Below are positions 52,932 to 62,245 of a DNA stretch of 64,000 nt, in pieces. This DNA comes from Slackia equolifaciens (GTDB lineage Bacteria; Actinomycetota; Coriobacteriia; Coriobacteriales; Eggerthellaceae): the NCBI RefSeq assembly GCF_003725995.1, contig NZ_QIBX01000002.1:62001-126000 (forward strand). The letters run 5' to 3'. The position numbers and the translations under genes are program-made. The stretch's first letter is position 1. Each line of letters starts with the position of its first letter. Under the pieces are notes generated by a model. The model was not told where the DNA came from, did not search any database, and was given only the letters and a program-made list of their open reading frames with translations.

Positions 52932-54029
52932 TCAGCCGGCCTCGGCAACGCGCCAGCGGTGGTACCCGATGACGAAATCCTCGATATCGCCGTCGAGCAC
53001 CGCATCGACGTTGCCCGTTTCAATATTACTACGAAGGTCCTTCACCAGCTGGTAGGGATAGAGGACGTAATTGCGAATTTGGCTGCCAAAGCTATTGTCG
53101 CGCTTCTCGCCGCGCAAGGCATCCATCTCCTCCTCGCGCTTTTGGCATTCGAGCTCGTAGAGCTTGGCGCGCAGCACCCTAAACGCCGCCTCCTTGTTCT
53201 GGAGCTGGCTCTTCTCGTTTTGGCAGGTGACCACAATGCCGGTGGGAATATGCGTGAGGCGTACGGCGGAATCGGTGGTGTTCACGCATTGGCCGCCCGG
53301 ACCGCTTGAGCGGTATACGTCCACGCGCACGTCGGCGGGATTGAGCTCCACTTCGATGTCATCGGACACCACGGGGAGCACCTCGACGCCTGCGAAGGTG
53401 GTCTGACGGCGCTTCTTATCATCGGTGGGAGAAATGCGCACCAGGCGATGCACGCCGCTTTCGCTGCGCAGCATGCCGTAGGCGTTTTTCCCCTCCACTT
53501 GGAACTGGGCCTTGTCGAGGCCTATGCCCTCGCCCGGCACCACATCGAGCACCTTGACCTTCCAACCGCGTTTCTCCGCATAGCGCGTGTACATGCGATA
53601 GAGCATCTCGGTCCAGTCCTGCGCCTCAAGGCCGCCCTGGCCGGGATTGATGGTCACAATGGCATCGTTGCCGTCCATCTCGCCCGAGAACCACGAATCG
53701 ATCTCGAATTGGTCGAGCATCGCGGAAAGCGCCCGCAGCGCATCCTCTTTCTCGGCAAGAAACGCCTCGTCCTCGCTGGCCAAATCGGCCGCGGTGCGAG
53801 CGTCATCGAGCAAGCCGCACGCGCGGCGGTACGCCTCCAGCGTATCGCGCACGGCGCTCGCGACCTTCGACACCTCCTGGGCATGGGACGCATCGTCCCA
53901 GAAGCCCGGGCGCGCCGCCTCCTCGTCAAGCTCGGTGAGGCGCGCCTCTTTCTCCTCGATATGCAGATACGCCCTGGCGGCCTCCAACCGCTCCGCCGCA
54001 GCCGCTATGTCTTTATCCGAATCAGCCAT
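52932..54029 (-). CDS. prfB: peptide chain release factor 2 with variant SPT tripeptide
   Basis: The 365-aa protein is RF2, which reads UAA and UGA. The catalytic GGQ lies at 245-247 (SSGPGGQCVNTTDSA), and INPGQGGLEAQDWTEML is the RF2-type domain 2 start. The stop-codon tripeptide, SPF in most RF2, reads SPT here (residues 200-202, RISPTDDKKRRQTTF). No programmed frameshift is needed; the frame is open from ATG 54029 to the stop. It lies between secA and the transketolase genes on the same strand. Confidence 0.95.
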   Translation of the reverse strand: MADSDKDIAAAAERLEAARAYLHIEEKEARLTELDEEAARPGFWDDASHAQEVSKVASAVRDTLEAYRRACGLLDDARTAADLASEDEAFLAEKEDALRALSAMLDQFEIDSWFSGEMDGNDAIVTINPGQGGLEAQDWTEMLYRMYTRYAEKRGWKVKVLDVVPGEGIGLDKAQFQVEGKNAYGMLRSESGVHRLVRISPTDDKKRRQTTFAGVEVLPVVSDDIEVELNPADVRVDVYRSSGPGGQCVNTTDSAVRLTHIPTGIVVTCQNEKSQLQNKEAAFRVLRAKLYELECQKREEEMDALRGEKRDNSFGSQIRNYVLYPYQLVKDLRSNIETGNVDAVLDGDIEDFVIGYHRWRVAEAG

Positions 54030-54220
54030 TGTTCCTTCCGAAAATCAAAATACCTGGTCGTTGACCCGTCTCGCAGAGCCAAAGCAAAAGATCGAGAGAC
54101 GGCCCAACGCCTCGCATCGCTCCGCCGCAGCCTCACGCGCGCCCCTTGGACGCGCCGAGCGCCGTGCAAGGTTCAGACGGGGCGCCCGGTTGCCAGGCGG
54201 CATCGCAGCGCCTCATCGAA

Positions 54221-54242
54221 TGGCCTGCCAACCGGCAGGCCA
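54221..54242 (-). terminator. hairpin directly behind secA
   Basis: TGGCCTGCC (54221-54229) pairs perfectly with GGCAGGCCA (54234-54242) over AACC, 5 nt beyond the secA stop. The U-tract is weak (TTCG). The remaining 54030-54220 interval shows nothing else. Confidence 0.55.
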
Positions 54243-54247
54243 ACGAG

Positions 54248-57061
54248 CTACCTATCCTTGCCGTGGCATTTCTTGAACTTCAAGCCGCTTCCGCAGGGAC
54301 AAGGATCGTTGCGCCCCACGTTGGCATAGGGATCGTCGCTCTCGTCCTTGCGATACGGCGTGCGCTGCGCGGGCTGCTGCGGCTGCGGGGCGCCCTGCGC
54401 CCTTTGCGCCTGGCCCTGCTGCGTCCGGCGCTGCGCCGCGGCCTGCGGGGCCATGCGCACGTTGAGCGCTGCCTCCGGCGAGGAGTAGCTCACCTTGCCG
54501 GAAAGCGGGGACGCCTCTTCCTCCTGCTGCACCGGCGCCGCCAGCTGCAGACGCAGAAGCGTGCGCAGGAAATCCTCGTACATCGATGCCGTCAGCTCGG
54601 CGAAGGCGGCGTGCGCCTCCTCCTTGTACTCGACAAGCGGGTCGCGCTGGCCGAAGGCGCGCAGCCCGATGCCCACCCTCAAGTAATCCATCGCCTGCAG
54701 GTGGTTCATCCAGCGCACATCGATGATGCGCAGCATCACCTGGGATTCGAGGGAGCGCATAGCGTCGGCGCCCAGCTGTTCCTCCTTCTCGCGGTACACG
54801 CCCAAAAGGTAGTCGGTCACCGCATCGGCGAGCAAGGCGGGGTCGTCATCGTGATCGACCTTCGCGGCATCGAAATCGTTTCGGCCGCACAGGTCCGCCA
54901 CCCACAGGTTCACCGCGCGTATATCCCAATCGTCGCTCGCCGAGCGGTCGGGGCAGTTCTGGCTCACGACGCTTTCAACCTCGTCGCGCACGATGTCCTC
55001 GATGCGGGCGGAAAGATCCTTGCCGTCGAGGATTGCGTTGCGCTCGCCGTAGATGGCGTTACGCTGCAGATTCATCACGTCGTCGTATTCGAGCACGTTC
55101 TTACGGGCGGCAAAGTGCATGGCCTCCACTTGGCGCTGCGCGCCCTCGATGGCCTTGGACACCATGCCGGCCTGGATGGGCATGTCATCGGTGGCGCCGG
55201 TCTTTTCCATCATGCGGCCGATCGAGTCCATGCGGTCGCCGCCAAAGAGACGCATCAGGTCGTCTTCGAGCGACAGATAGAACTGCGTGAGGCCCGGGTC
55301 GCCCTGACGGCCGGCGCGGCCGCGCAGCTGGTTGTCGATACGGCGCGACTCGTGGCGCTCGGTGCCAATAACGGCCAGGCCGCCCGCGGCGAGCACCTTC
55401 TCATGCTCCTCGGCGCACACGCGCTTGGATTCCTCCAGCGCGCGCTCGCGGTCCTCGGCGCTTGGCGCGGGAAGCGTGTTCTCGGCGCCCTCTTCGGGCT
55501 CCTCCCCCGGCATGAGATCGGGATTGAACCCGCGCTCGCGCAGCACGTCCTCCATCAGCACCTCGGGGTTGCCGCCGAGCAGAATGTCGGTGCCGCGGCC
55601 TGCCATGTTCGTGGCGATGGTAACGGCGCCCAGGCGTCCTGCCTGAGCAACGATATGCGCCTCGCGCTCATGGTTTTTCGCGTTCAGGGTTTCGTGGGGA
55701 ATGCCGCGTTTGTCGAGCAGGCGAGAGAGCTTCTCGGAGCTCTCGATGGAAACCGTGCCCACCAGGCACGGCTGGCCCGCAGCATGGCGTTCCTCAACAT
55801 CGTCGGCAACGGCGCGGAACTTCGCTTCGATGGTGCGGTATACCAGGTCGTTCTCGTCCTTGCGAATGACGGGCTTGTTGGACGGGATGGCCACTACCGG
55901 CATATTGTAGATTTGGCGGAACTCGGCGTCCTCGGTCATGGCCGTGCCGGTCATGCCGGAAAGCTTCTCGTAGAGGCGGAAGTAGTTTTGCAGCGTGATG
56001 GTGGCGAGCGTCTGGTTCTCCTCGCGAATGCGCACGCCTTCCTTGGCCTCGATAGCCTGGTGGAGGCCCTCGGAATAGCGGCGGCCCTCCATGATGCGGC
56101 CTGTGTTTTCGTCGACGATCTTGATCTCGCCGTTGATCTTCACGTAATCAACGTCGCGCTTGAACAGGAAGTGAGCACGCAGGGCCTGCTGCAGGTGGTT
56201 TGCCATCTGGCCCGACGGATCGGCGTAAATGTCGTCGATGCCAAGACGCGCCTCGATCTTGGCCAGGCCCGATTCGGTGGCCACGATGGTGCGCTTCGCC
56301 TCGTCCATCTCGTAATCCTCGTCGCGCACCAGCCCGAACATCGCCTGGGCGAACTTGCGATAGGTGTCGGACGCCTTTACGCCCGCGCCCGATATGATGA
56401 GCGGCGTGCGCGCCTCGTCGATCAGAATGGAGTCAACCTCGTCGACGATGGCAAAGAAATGACCGCGCTGCACGCGTTGGCTTGCGCGCGTGACCATGTT
56501 GTCGCGCAGGTAGTCGAAGCCGAATTCGGCGTTCGTGCCGTAGGTCACGTCGGCGGCATAGGCGGGAATGCGGCTGGCGGGGCGCATGCCGTTTTGGACA
56601 AGGCCCACGTTCATGCCCATGAAGCGATAGATCCTGCCCATCCACTCGCTGTCGCGACGCGCCAGGTAATCGTTCACCGTGACGATATGAACGCCCTTGC
56701 CCGCCAGCGCATTGAGGTAGCCCGCCAGCGTGGACACGAGCGTCTTGCCTTCGCCGGTCTTCATCTCGGCAATCTGGCCATCGTTGAGCGCCATGGCGCC
56801 GATAAGCTGAACATCGAAGTGGCGCATGCCGGTGGAGCGCACGCTCGCCTCACGCACGGCGGCGAACGCCTCCGGCAGAATCGATTCGAGCGACCCCCCG
56901 TTGGCGACGCGCTCCTTGAACGCCGGCGTCAGCGCGCGAAGCTCATCATCGGAGAGCTCCTGCACGGACGGCTCGAGCGCGTTAATCTTGTCCACCATGG
57001 CGCGATAGCCTTTGAGTTGCTTGCCTTCGCCCATAGTGAGAAGTTTCGAAAGAAATCCCAT
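54248..57061 (-). CDS. secA: preprotein translocase ATPase SecA
   Basis: The 937-aa protein is SecA, the motor that pushes preproteins through SecYEG. Motifs include Walker A MKTGEGKTLVSTLAGYL, VHIVTVNDYLARRDSEWMG, DEVDSILIDEARTPLI, ITLQNYFRLYEKLSGMTGTA, AGRGTDILLGGNPE and RGRAGRQGDPGLTQFYLSLED. The C terminus carries a Pro/Gln-rich linker and the zinc-binding SEC-C motif NDPCPCGSGLKFKKCHG. AAAGGGCATC precedes the ATG. The 251 bp upstream hold a possible -10 (TACATT) but no clear -35. Confidence 0.97.
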   Translation of the reverse strand: MGFLSKLLTMGEGKQLKGYRAMVDKINALEPSVQELSDDELRALTPAFKERVANGGSLESILPEAFAAVREASVRSTGMRHFDVQLIGAMALNDGQIAEMKTGEGKTLVSTLAGYLNALAGKGVHIVTVNDYLARRDSEWMGRIYRFMGMNVGLVQNGMRPASRIPAYAADVTYGTNAEFGFDYLRDNMVTRASQRVQRGHFFAIVDEVDSILIDEARTPLIISGAGVKASDTYRKFAQAMFGLVRDEDYEMDEAKRTIVATESGLAKIEARLGIDDIYADPSGQMANHLQQALRAHFLFKRDVDYVKINGEIKIVDENTGRIMEGRRYSEGLHQAIEAKEGVRIREENQTLATITLQNYFRLYEKLSGMTGTAMTEDAEFRQIYNMPVVAIPSNKPVIRKDENDLVYRTIEAKFRAVADDVEERHAAGQPCLVGTVSIESSEKLSRLLDKRGIPHETLNAKNHEREAHIVAQAGRLGAVTIATNMAGRGTDILLGGNPEVLMEDVLRERGFNPDLMPGEEPEEGAENTLPAPSAEDRERALEESKRVCAEEHEKVLAAGGLAVIGTERHESRRIDNQLRGRAGRQGDPGLTQFYLSLEDDLMRLFGGDRMDSIGRMMEKTGATDDMPIQAGMVSKAIEGAQRQVEAMHFAARKNVLEYDDVMNLQRNAIYGERNAILDGKDLSARIEDIVRDEVESVVSQNCPDRSASDDWDIRAVNLWVADLCGRNDFDAAKVDHDDDPALLADAVTDYLLGVYREKEEQLGADAMRSLESQVMLRIIDVRWMNHLQAMDYLRVGIGLRAFGQRDPLVEYKEEAHAAFAELTASMYEDFLRTLLRLQLAAPVQQEEEASPLSGKVSYSSPEAALNVRMAPQAAAQRRTQQGQAQRAQGAPQPQQPAQRTPYRKDESDDPYANVGRNDPCPCGSGLKFKKCHGKDR

Positions 57062-57312
57062 GATGCCCTTTCGTCTCGCGCCTTTGCCGAGCTCGTCGTC
57101 GGATGGGGCGGAGCAGGTCTTCAGTGGTGGTAATGTAAAAATGCGAGCGTTGGCTACTTTATCACATGCCGCCTGCGTATTGCCTCGTTGTGGCGCCTCC
57201 TCCCCAAAGTCTCAACGCGGGAAAAAGCACCCTCCCTCACCCGTTTGCAACCCCCTCCCGCCCCCTTCTGCGCTCTATCCAACTCCTCTTGCGCCCACCT
57301 ATTCCACGGCGA

Positions 57313-59835
57313 TCACTCGCTCTCCGCGCACACCAACAGCTCGTCGTAGAGGCGAACGATGCGCTCCGACGGGCTCATGCCCAGCTCGTCGCCCATAAAC
57401 CGCAGGCATGCAAAATAGGTCTCCATCGCAGAGGTGCGCCTGCCTGCCATCATCTGCGCGCGCATGAGCGCGTAGTACACGTCCTCGCGACCGCGGTCGA
57501 GTTCGAGCGCCGCGTTGGCAAACCAAAGCGCCGTCTGCGGCTCGCGCGCGTCGCACAGCCGCCCGGCCGCCGTGGCGCATGCGTCCACCGTGCGCGATCT
57601 GAACCGCTCCCGCATCCCCACGATGTAGAGGTTGTCGGTCTCGGAGGGCAGAAGGTCGCAGAAAAACCCTGCCGAGAGCCGCTCGAACACCCCCATCCAT
57701 GCACGTGCATCGGGCGGGTCGAACATGAGGCGGCGGTATAGGTCCTCGAACTCCTCGATATCGCTGTGCACGAAGCGGGAATCCACCATGCAGCTCGTTT
57801 GATGGCGAACGAGATACGGGCACAGCCCCTCCTCGTCAGACAGGGCCTTGCGCAGCACGCTCCATACCGAATAGAAGTTGGATACCCCGCGCTCGCTGCG
57901 CGACGAGGGCCACAGAATGTCCACCAGGTCGCGGCGCGGCACCTCGCGCCCGCGATGGAGCACCAAAACCGCCAAAAGCGTTTTGGCTTTCTGTTTTCTG
58001 AAAGAGCCCGGATCGACCATGCGGCCTCCCACGCGCACCTCCATGCCGCCGAACAGCCGCACGCGCATCTCGGGCACACGGCGGCGCAGCTCCTCATCGT
58101 CGACGGCGCGGTGCCGAGGGATGGCCATGGCCATATCGCGTCGCATGCGCGTCGCCCATTCTGCGCGCTGGGTGGAAAGCCCCACCACGCGCTCGTCGGC
58201 AGAGATGCGCCACGCCTCATCGCCCACCGTATAGCCCGATGCGGTGGCAATCTCGCTTGCCACCACCGCCTCGAGCACGGTCGCCTGGCGCCCTCCGCCG
58301 CGCACGACCTCCAGCGCCAGACGCACGACTGCATCGCGCTGCGCACGCGACCAGGGCGCCCACTCCTTGCGCACGATCCGCCCGTTCGCATGCGCCAGAA
58401 GCACCGCTATGTGCGCCAAGGCGGCCTCTTCCCCCGCAAGTTCGCAGGCGATGGGCGTCAACACCGCGAGCGCCTTCAGGGGATCGTCGCGCAATGCCAG
58501 ACGCGAGGCCGCGAGGCGTCGGAACGCCTCCGAATCGCCGCGCTCCTGCTCATCAGACGAGTCGCGACGAGCCGCGATTCGTTTAAGCGCCCGCAGCGCC
58601 CGCGCCCGTTGATCGTCGTTGCCGCACTCATCGCATAGCAGAGCGGCCTCGCATACGTTGCATGCCGACGAATCGGGATGAGCCATGGCCCGCGAGGCGA
58701 ACCCTGCCGCCGCCTGCGCATCGCCCAAGATCCTAAGGCGCATCGCGGCATCCAGCAGCGCACGAGGGCTCAACCCCGCAGGACGTTTGCCCAGGCTTTC
58801 GAACAGGTCCTGAAGCGGCGCAAGCTGCCCCGCCGCCATGAATCCCGCATGCGAGCGTTCGATCCAGGAAATGCGGCGCTTGCGCGCGCAGAGCGCCTTC
58901 ATCGTCTCGCACGCTCGTCGATACGCACCGCGCTCGACGAGCAGATCGGCCAGGCGCGCAGCCAGCGCATCGCGCCCCACATAGCCCGCACGCTCTACCG
59001 CCGAATCTATGGAATTCGCATAGGCGCGCGCGAGGCGCTCGACCGGAAGGCGCACGGCGTCGAACCCCTCCGCAACCAAATCGATTCCCAAATGCGGATA
59101 GTGGCGCGCCAGGAAGCGAAGCGTGTCGCGCTTGATGCCGCGCACCAGAGCGCCGAGGTCTTCGAACGAACCCTCTTGCAAAACGAGCATGACCAGCATC
59201 GCAAGCCGCATTTCTGCAGGCAGCTCCATCGTCCTGAGGCCGTCGACGAATGCGCCGCGATCATCGTCGTCGCCCCATGCCAGCGCGCACACGCGGTCAA
59301 CTCGCCGCGTCATCGCGCCATCCGACGCGCCGCGAAGTGCTTCGAGCTCAGCGTCGTCCGCCAGGAAATCGTCTGCCTCGAGCAGCACGCGGTCGCCTTG
59401 GCGCTCGGAGTAGGAATCGAAGGGTGGCAGCATGCTCGCCGCCACCTCCCATCCCGCGGAAAGAAGCGCATCGACGCACGCGGAGAACGCATCGGCCCGC
59501 GCGTCATCGAGATAGGGAACGTCCTCGAACACGGCAAGCGATTGAGGGGAGCCCATCTGGACAAGCGTTTCCACGATGGCGGCGGCGTCCAGATCGCGCA
59601 GAAAGCAAGGGCTTTGGCAATCGATCCAATACACGTTGTGAAGGCCGAATATGGAATCGGCGTATTCGAGGAGAAGGGTCGATTTACCGTACCCCGTTGG
59701 AGCAACCAGAAAGCGCGCCACCTGGCGCTCGCCCATCATCTTCTTCATCAGGCGTGGCCTGTCGTAGCGTTTGCGCTGTCCGAGCAATTTGGGGCGGCAG
59801 CCGTTACAGGCCGAATTCATCAGAAAGTTCCTCAT
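57313..59835 (-). CDS. large SARP/BTAD-type regulator with N-terminal ATPase domain
   Basis: The roughly 840-aa protein has a P-loop near residue 45, FLVAPTGYGKSTLLLEYAD, followed by YWIDCQSP and a long helical middle section with repeat-like pairs, as in STAND/MalT-type regulators. The last 250 residues match the SARP layout: a winged-helix start MRVRLFGGMEVRVGGRMV, RKQKAKTLLAVLVLHRGREV, PRRDLVDILWPSSRSERGVSN, and then a bacterial transcriptional activation domain with ALELDRGREDVYYALMRAQM. It should bind DNA and be switched by ligand and ATP. The ATG at 59835 follows GGGAAGGGG; upstream in-frame sequence to 60135 is not supported. Its targets are unknown. Confidence 0.85.
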   Translation of the reverse strand: MRNFLMNSACNGCRPKLLGQRKRYDRPRLMKKMMGERQVARFLVAPTGYGKSTLLLEYADSIFGLHNVYWIDCQSPCFLRDLDAAAIVETLVQMGSPQSLAVFEDVPYLDDARADAFSACVDALLSAGWEVAASMLPPFDSYSERQGDRVLLEADDFLADDAELEALRGASDGAMTRRVDRVCALAWGDDDDRGAFVDGLRTMELPAEMRLAMLVMLVLQEGSFEDLGALVRGIKRDTLRFLARHYPHLGIDLVAEGFDAVRLPVERLARAYANSIDSAVERAGYVGRDALAARLADLLVERGAYRRACETMKALCARKRRISWIERSHAGFMAAGQLAPLQDLFESLGKRPAGLSPRALLDAAMRLRILGDAQAAAGFASRAMAHPDSSACNVCEAALLCDECGNDDQRARALRALKRIAARRDSSDEQERGDSEAFRRLAASRLALRDDPLKALAVLTPIACELAGEEAALAHIAVLLAHANGRIVRKEWAPWSRAQRDAVVRLALEVVRGGGRQATVLEAVVASEIATASGYTVGDEAWRISADERVVGLSTQRAEWATRMRRDMAMAIPRHRAVDDEELRRRVPEMRVRLFGGMEVRVGGRMVDPGSFRKQKAKTLLAVLVLHRGREVPRRDLVDILWPSSRSERGVSNFYSVWSVLRKALSDEEGLCPYLVRHQTSCMVDSRFVHSDIEEFEDLYRRLMFDPPDARAWMGVFERLSAGFFCDLLPSETDNLYIVGMRERFRSRTVDACATAAGRLCDAREPQTALWFANAALELDRGREDVYYALMRAQMMAGRRTSAMETYFACLRFMGDELGMSPSERIVRLYDELLVCAESE

Positions 59836-60142
59836 ACCCCTTCCCTTCACATAGGGCAATGCCGCAAAGCAGGTGCGGCAAAACGGTCCAAGCGCGATTG
59901 TAGGGGCAAATGAGGCGGTGTCGTTCCTTCCTGAGCAACGCCATAAGGACGAAATCACACCATGGAAGCGGCCGAGGGCGCAGACTAACGCTGCAGACAA
60001 CGCCGAACGGCAAAACCAATACCTTGCCCCAAAAGGGCTTTTGCGGCATAGAAATCGGGAAGGATCCGGCAAGCTTTCGGCAAGAACGGGGCAAGGTCGG
60101 AGGACCCGCCCAAAGCGCCACGCCCCAGTCGTCAAGCATCAG

Positions 60143-60275
60143 CGCCTGAGCCCAATGCCAGAGCACGAAGCTGAGGCGTGCCCCGATGGGTCCATCCAAT
60201 ACGCATTGCACGCAGCGCCTGAGCCCGAACCGAGCCGCGCCCCACGTGGGTCCGCCCGATACGCATCGCATGCAG
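60143..60275. repeat. imperfect tandem repeat of about 65 bp
   Basis: Two units begin CGCCTGAGCCC at about 60144 and 60211 and each end with ATACGCATTGCA-like sequence (ATACGCATCGCATGCA in the second). The units diverge in between. They fill part of the 465-bp stretch (59836-60300) upstream of the regulator, where no promoter could be assigned. Confidence 0.6.
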
Positions 60276-60300
60276 ACGTGGAATCAAAATGGCATAACGT

Positions 60301-60328
60301 AAAAAAGCAGGCCACCGAAGTGACCTGC
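60301..60328 (-). terminator. Rho-independent terminator of the tRNA unit
   Basis: GCAGGCCAC (60307-60315) and GTGACCTGC (60320-60328) form a nine-base stem with one mismatch around CGAA, which on the minus strand is a TTCG tetraloop. Six T follow (60301-60306). Confidence 0.9.
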
Positions 60329-60337
60329 CTGAAGTTT

Positions 60338-60414
60338 TGGTAGCCTGGAGGGGATTCGAACCCCCGATCTTCGCCTTGAGAGGGCGATGTCCTAAACCGC
60401 TAGACGACCAGGCC
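60338..60414 (-). tRNA. tRNA-Glu (CTC)
   Basis: The minus strand reads GGCCTGGTCGTCTAGCGG at the 5' end, an anticodon stem-loop CGCCCTCTCAAGGCG with anticodon CTC, and a T arm GGGGGTTCGAATCCCC. The acceptor pairs 7 bp with one G-U at the end, and CCA is encoded (60338-60340). It is followed by the shared terminator. Confidence 0.95.
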
Positions 60415-60440
60415 ATATGTTAATGTGCGCTTGCGAAAAA

Positions 60441-60515
60441 TGGCTGGGGTGGAAGGAGTCGAACCCTCACAGACGGAACCAGAATCCGTTGTACTGACCA
60501 TTATACTACACCCCA
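60441..60515 (-). tRNA. tRNA-Gln (CTG)
   Basis: The minus strand begins TGGGGTGTAGTATAATGGT. The anticodon stem-loop is CGGATTCTGGTTCCG with anticodon CTG, and the T arm holds GGGTTCGACTCC. The acceptor TGGGGTG pairs with CACCCCA, and GCCA ends the RNA with CCA encoded. It lies 26 nt upstream of tRNA-Glu in one transcript. Confidence 0.95.
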
Positions 60516-60582
60516 GTACACTCGCACCCTGCTGCGTCCCTCGCAAGCCCTGCGTGTTTCGCAATCCCAAGCGCGAGTGAGT

Positions 60583-60611
60583 ATATTACGGATTCGTCCC
60601 TCTCCCGTCAA
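60583..60611 (-). promoter_or_regulatory. promoter of the tRNA-Gln/tRNA-Glu unit
   Basis: On the minus strand TTGACG (60606-60611) and TAATAT (60583-60588) are spaced exactly 17 bp, about 67 nt upstream of tRNA-Gln. This is the best sigma-70-like promoter in the window. Confidence 0.85.
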
Positions 60612-60773
60612 GCGTTTTTCCGAACTTTTTTGAAAAATTTTTTTCCAGGGCATCATTGCGCCTCAAGAGAGCCAATCTGTCTCACCCACAGGAACGCTTG
60701 CCACTTGGCGGGATTTCCATCTACGCCACCTCCCGCTCGGCCTTATCCACAGGGACGTTTGCGGCAGTCGCCG

Positions 60774-61012
60774 CCGACCGCCTGCCCGCCGCCGCGGCTG
60801 ACCGTTTGCCAACCGCTGCAATCAGCCATCGCCAACCGCCATAGCTGACCGTCCGCCAACCGCCACCGCCACGGCCAACCCTCCACCGACCGCCACGGCT
60901 GACCGTACGCAAACCGCCACGGCCAGCCGCTGCAGCCAACCGTTCGCGAACCGCCATAGCCACGGTCCGTAAACCGTCATGGCCACCGTCCGCCTGCCGT
61001 CATGGCCAGCCG
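60774..61012. repeat. degenerate tandem repeats with core GACCGTNCGC-AACCGCCA
   Basis: Five or more decayed units, at about 60797, 60845, 60897, 60937 and 60965, carry ACCGT, a CGC-like word and AACCGCCA(C/T)GGC. The reading frames they create are Ala/Arg/Gly-rich and have no start support. The region belongs to a 720-bp gene-free stretch (60612-61331) between the tRNA promoter and thiD; no gene is seen in it. Confidence 0.6.
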
Positions 61013-61331
61013 CCCCCGCACGGGCGTTTCGGCACCCGATCAAAGACACGAGGCATCGCGATCAATCATTCGGCTCCGACGGTTCGCCCTCCCCCCTTCG
61101 CAGGAAACGCCTCCCGTGGAAAATGCCGTGGATTCTCAAGTGGATTATGGTCCGATTTCTGCGCCCGTTTTCGCACCTTACCGCAAGAGCCCCTTGGCAC
61201 CATCGGCATCCTGCAGGAAAAAATGAGCGATTTCCTTAGCAGAAAATCGCCCGTAAAGTTTTCTTTTTCTCAACGGTAAACGGCATGGCATTCACCGCAA
61301 ACGGCACGCTTACCCATATCGAAACCGACGC

Positions 61332-62162
61332 TTATGCCTCAGACCCCCGCGTCTCGAGGGCACCTCGCAACGCCCATAGGTGGTCGAGAGGACCGCATCC
61401 TTGTCCCATATCGAGCCCAGCAGCCAGCGCGCCTGCCACATAGCGCTTAGCCCTCACAACCGCATCCTCCACGTCGCATCCCTCGGCAAGCCCGCAGGCA
61501 ATCGCGCTCGAGAGCGTGCAGCCCGTGCCGTGGGTGTTCGAGGTTTCGATGCGCACACCCGAAATCCACATGCAGTTCCCCTCCGTGTAAAGAAGGTCAT
61601 CGGCTCTCGTGGCGTCTACATCGTGCCCGCCTTTTACGAGCACCGCTCCTGGAGTCGTGGCGGAAATCGCCTGGGCGGCGCGCTCCATATCCGCCTTCGA
61701 GGAAATTGACACGCCGCTCAAAGCCTCCGCTTCGAGGATGTTAGGCGTGACCACACGCGCCAGCGGAAAAAGCTCCGACACGAGCACGTCCTTCACGCCC
61801 TCGCCCATGAGCGCCGAACCGCTCGTGGCAACCATCACCGGATCCACCACCACGTTCTTCGCACCATGGGAGCGAAGCCCGCTTGCGATGGCGCGCACAA
61901 GATCGCCCGACGACACCATGCCGATCTTGACCGCATCGGGGCGGATGTCGGCGAACACGGCATCCATCTGCGCCCGCACGAATTCGGGCGTCGATTCGAA
62001 CACGCCCGCCACTCCCGTGGTGTTTTGGGCGGTAAGGGCCGTAACGGCGGTCTGAGCGAACAGCCCCAACGCCTCGATGGTCTTGATATCGGCCTGAATG
62101 CCAGCTCCGCCGGAGCTATCCGACCCGGCGATGGAGAGCACGCTTTTGAGGGCATAGGTCAT
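61332..62162 (-). CDS. thiD: hydroxymethylpyrimidine/phosphomethylpyrimidine kinase ThiD
   Basis: The 276-aa kinase phosphorylates HMP and HMP-P for thiamine synthesis. Motifs: VLSIAGSDSSGGAGIQADIKT, the DPVMVATSGSALM segment, TPNILEAEAL and the C-terminal anion hole HGTGCTLSSAIACGLAEG. ATG 62162 is supported by GGGAGGAACC directly upstream; the longer frame from 62240 reads through the hairpins between thiE and thiD. It is the last gene of the thiamine operon. Confidence 0.95.
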   Translation of the reverse strand: MTYALKSVLSIAGSDSSGGAGIQADIKTIEALGLFAQTAVTALTAQNTTGVAGVFESTPEFVRAQMDAVFADIRPDAVKIGMVSSGDLVRAIASGLRSHGAKNVVVDPVMVATSGSALMGEGVKDVLVSELFPLARVVTPNILEAEALSGVSISSKADMERAAQAISATTPGAVLVKGGHDVDATRADDLLYTEGNCMWISGVRIETSNTHGTGCTLSSAIACGLAEGCDVEDAVVRAKRYVAGALAAGLDMGQGCGPLDHLWALRGALETRGSEA

Positions 62163-62178
62163 GGTTCCTCCCGAAAAG

Positions 62179-62236
62179 CCCACGCTCATAGGCGTGGGAC
62201 GAGCCGCAGGCCCACAACGCAGTCGCGTGGGCCTGC
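62179..62236 (-). other. two tandem hairpins between thiE and thiD
   Basis: GCAGGCCCAC (62206-62215) pairs with 62227-62236, and CCCACGC (62179-62185) with 62192-62198; both stems are perfect. On the minus strand the second is followed by CTTTTC and then the thiD ribosome site. They could reduce thiD expression relative to thiM and thiE, or act as an mRNA processing point. Confidence 0.55.
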
Positions 62237-62245
62237 ACACATCCG

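Noticed and set aside
53900-54029. Programmed frameshift in prfB
   Set aside because: The reading frame is open from ATG to stop with no in-frame UGA near codon 26, so no frameshift is needed.
54146-57133. Very long open frame on the plus strand opposite secA
   Set aside because: It is the mirror of a GC-rich, clearly coding SecA gene, is rich in His/Arg/Ala/Gly and has no family motif. The same reasoning rejects the long plus-strand frames opposite PBP2, FrhB-PPT, thiE and the radical SAM gene.
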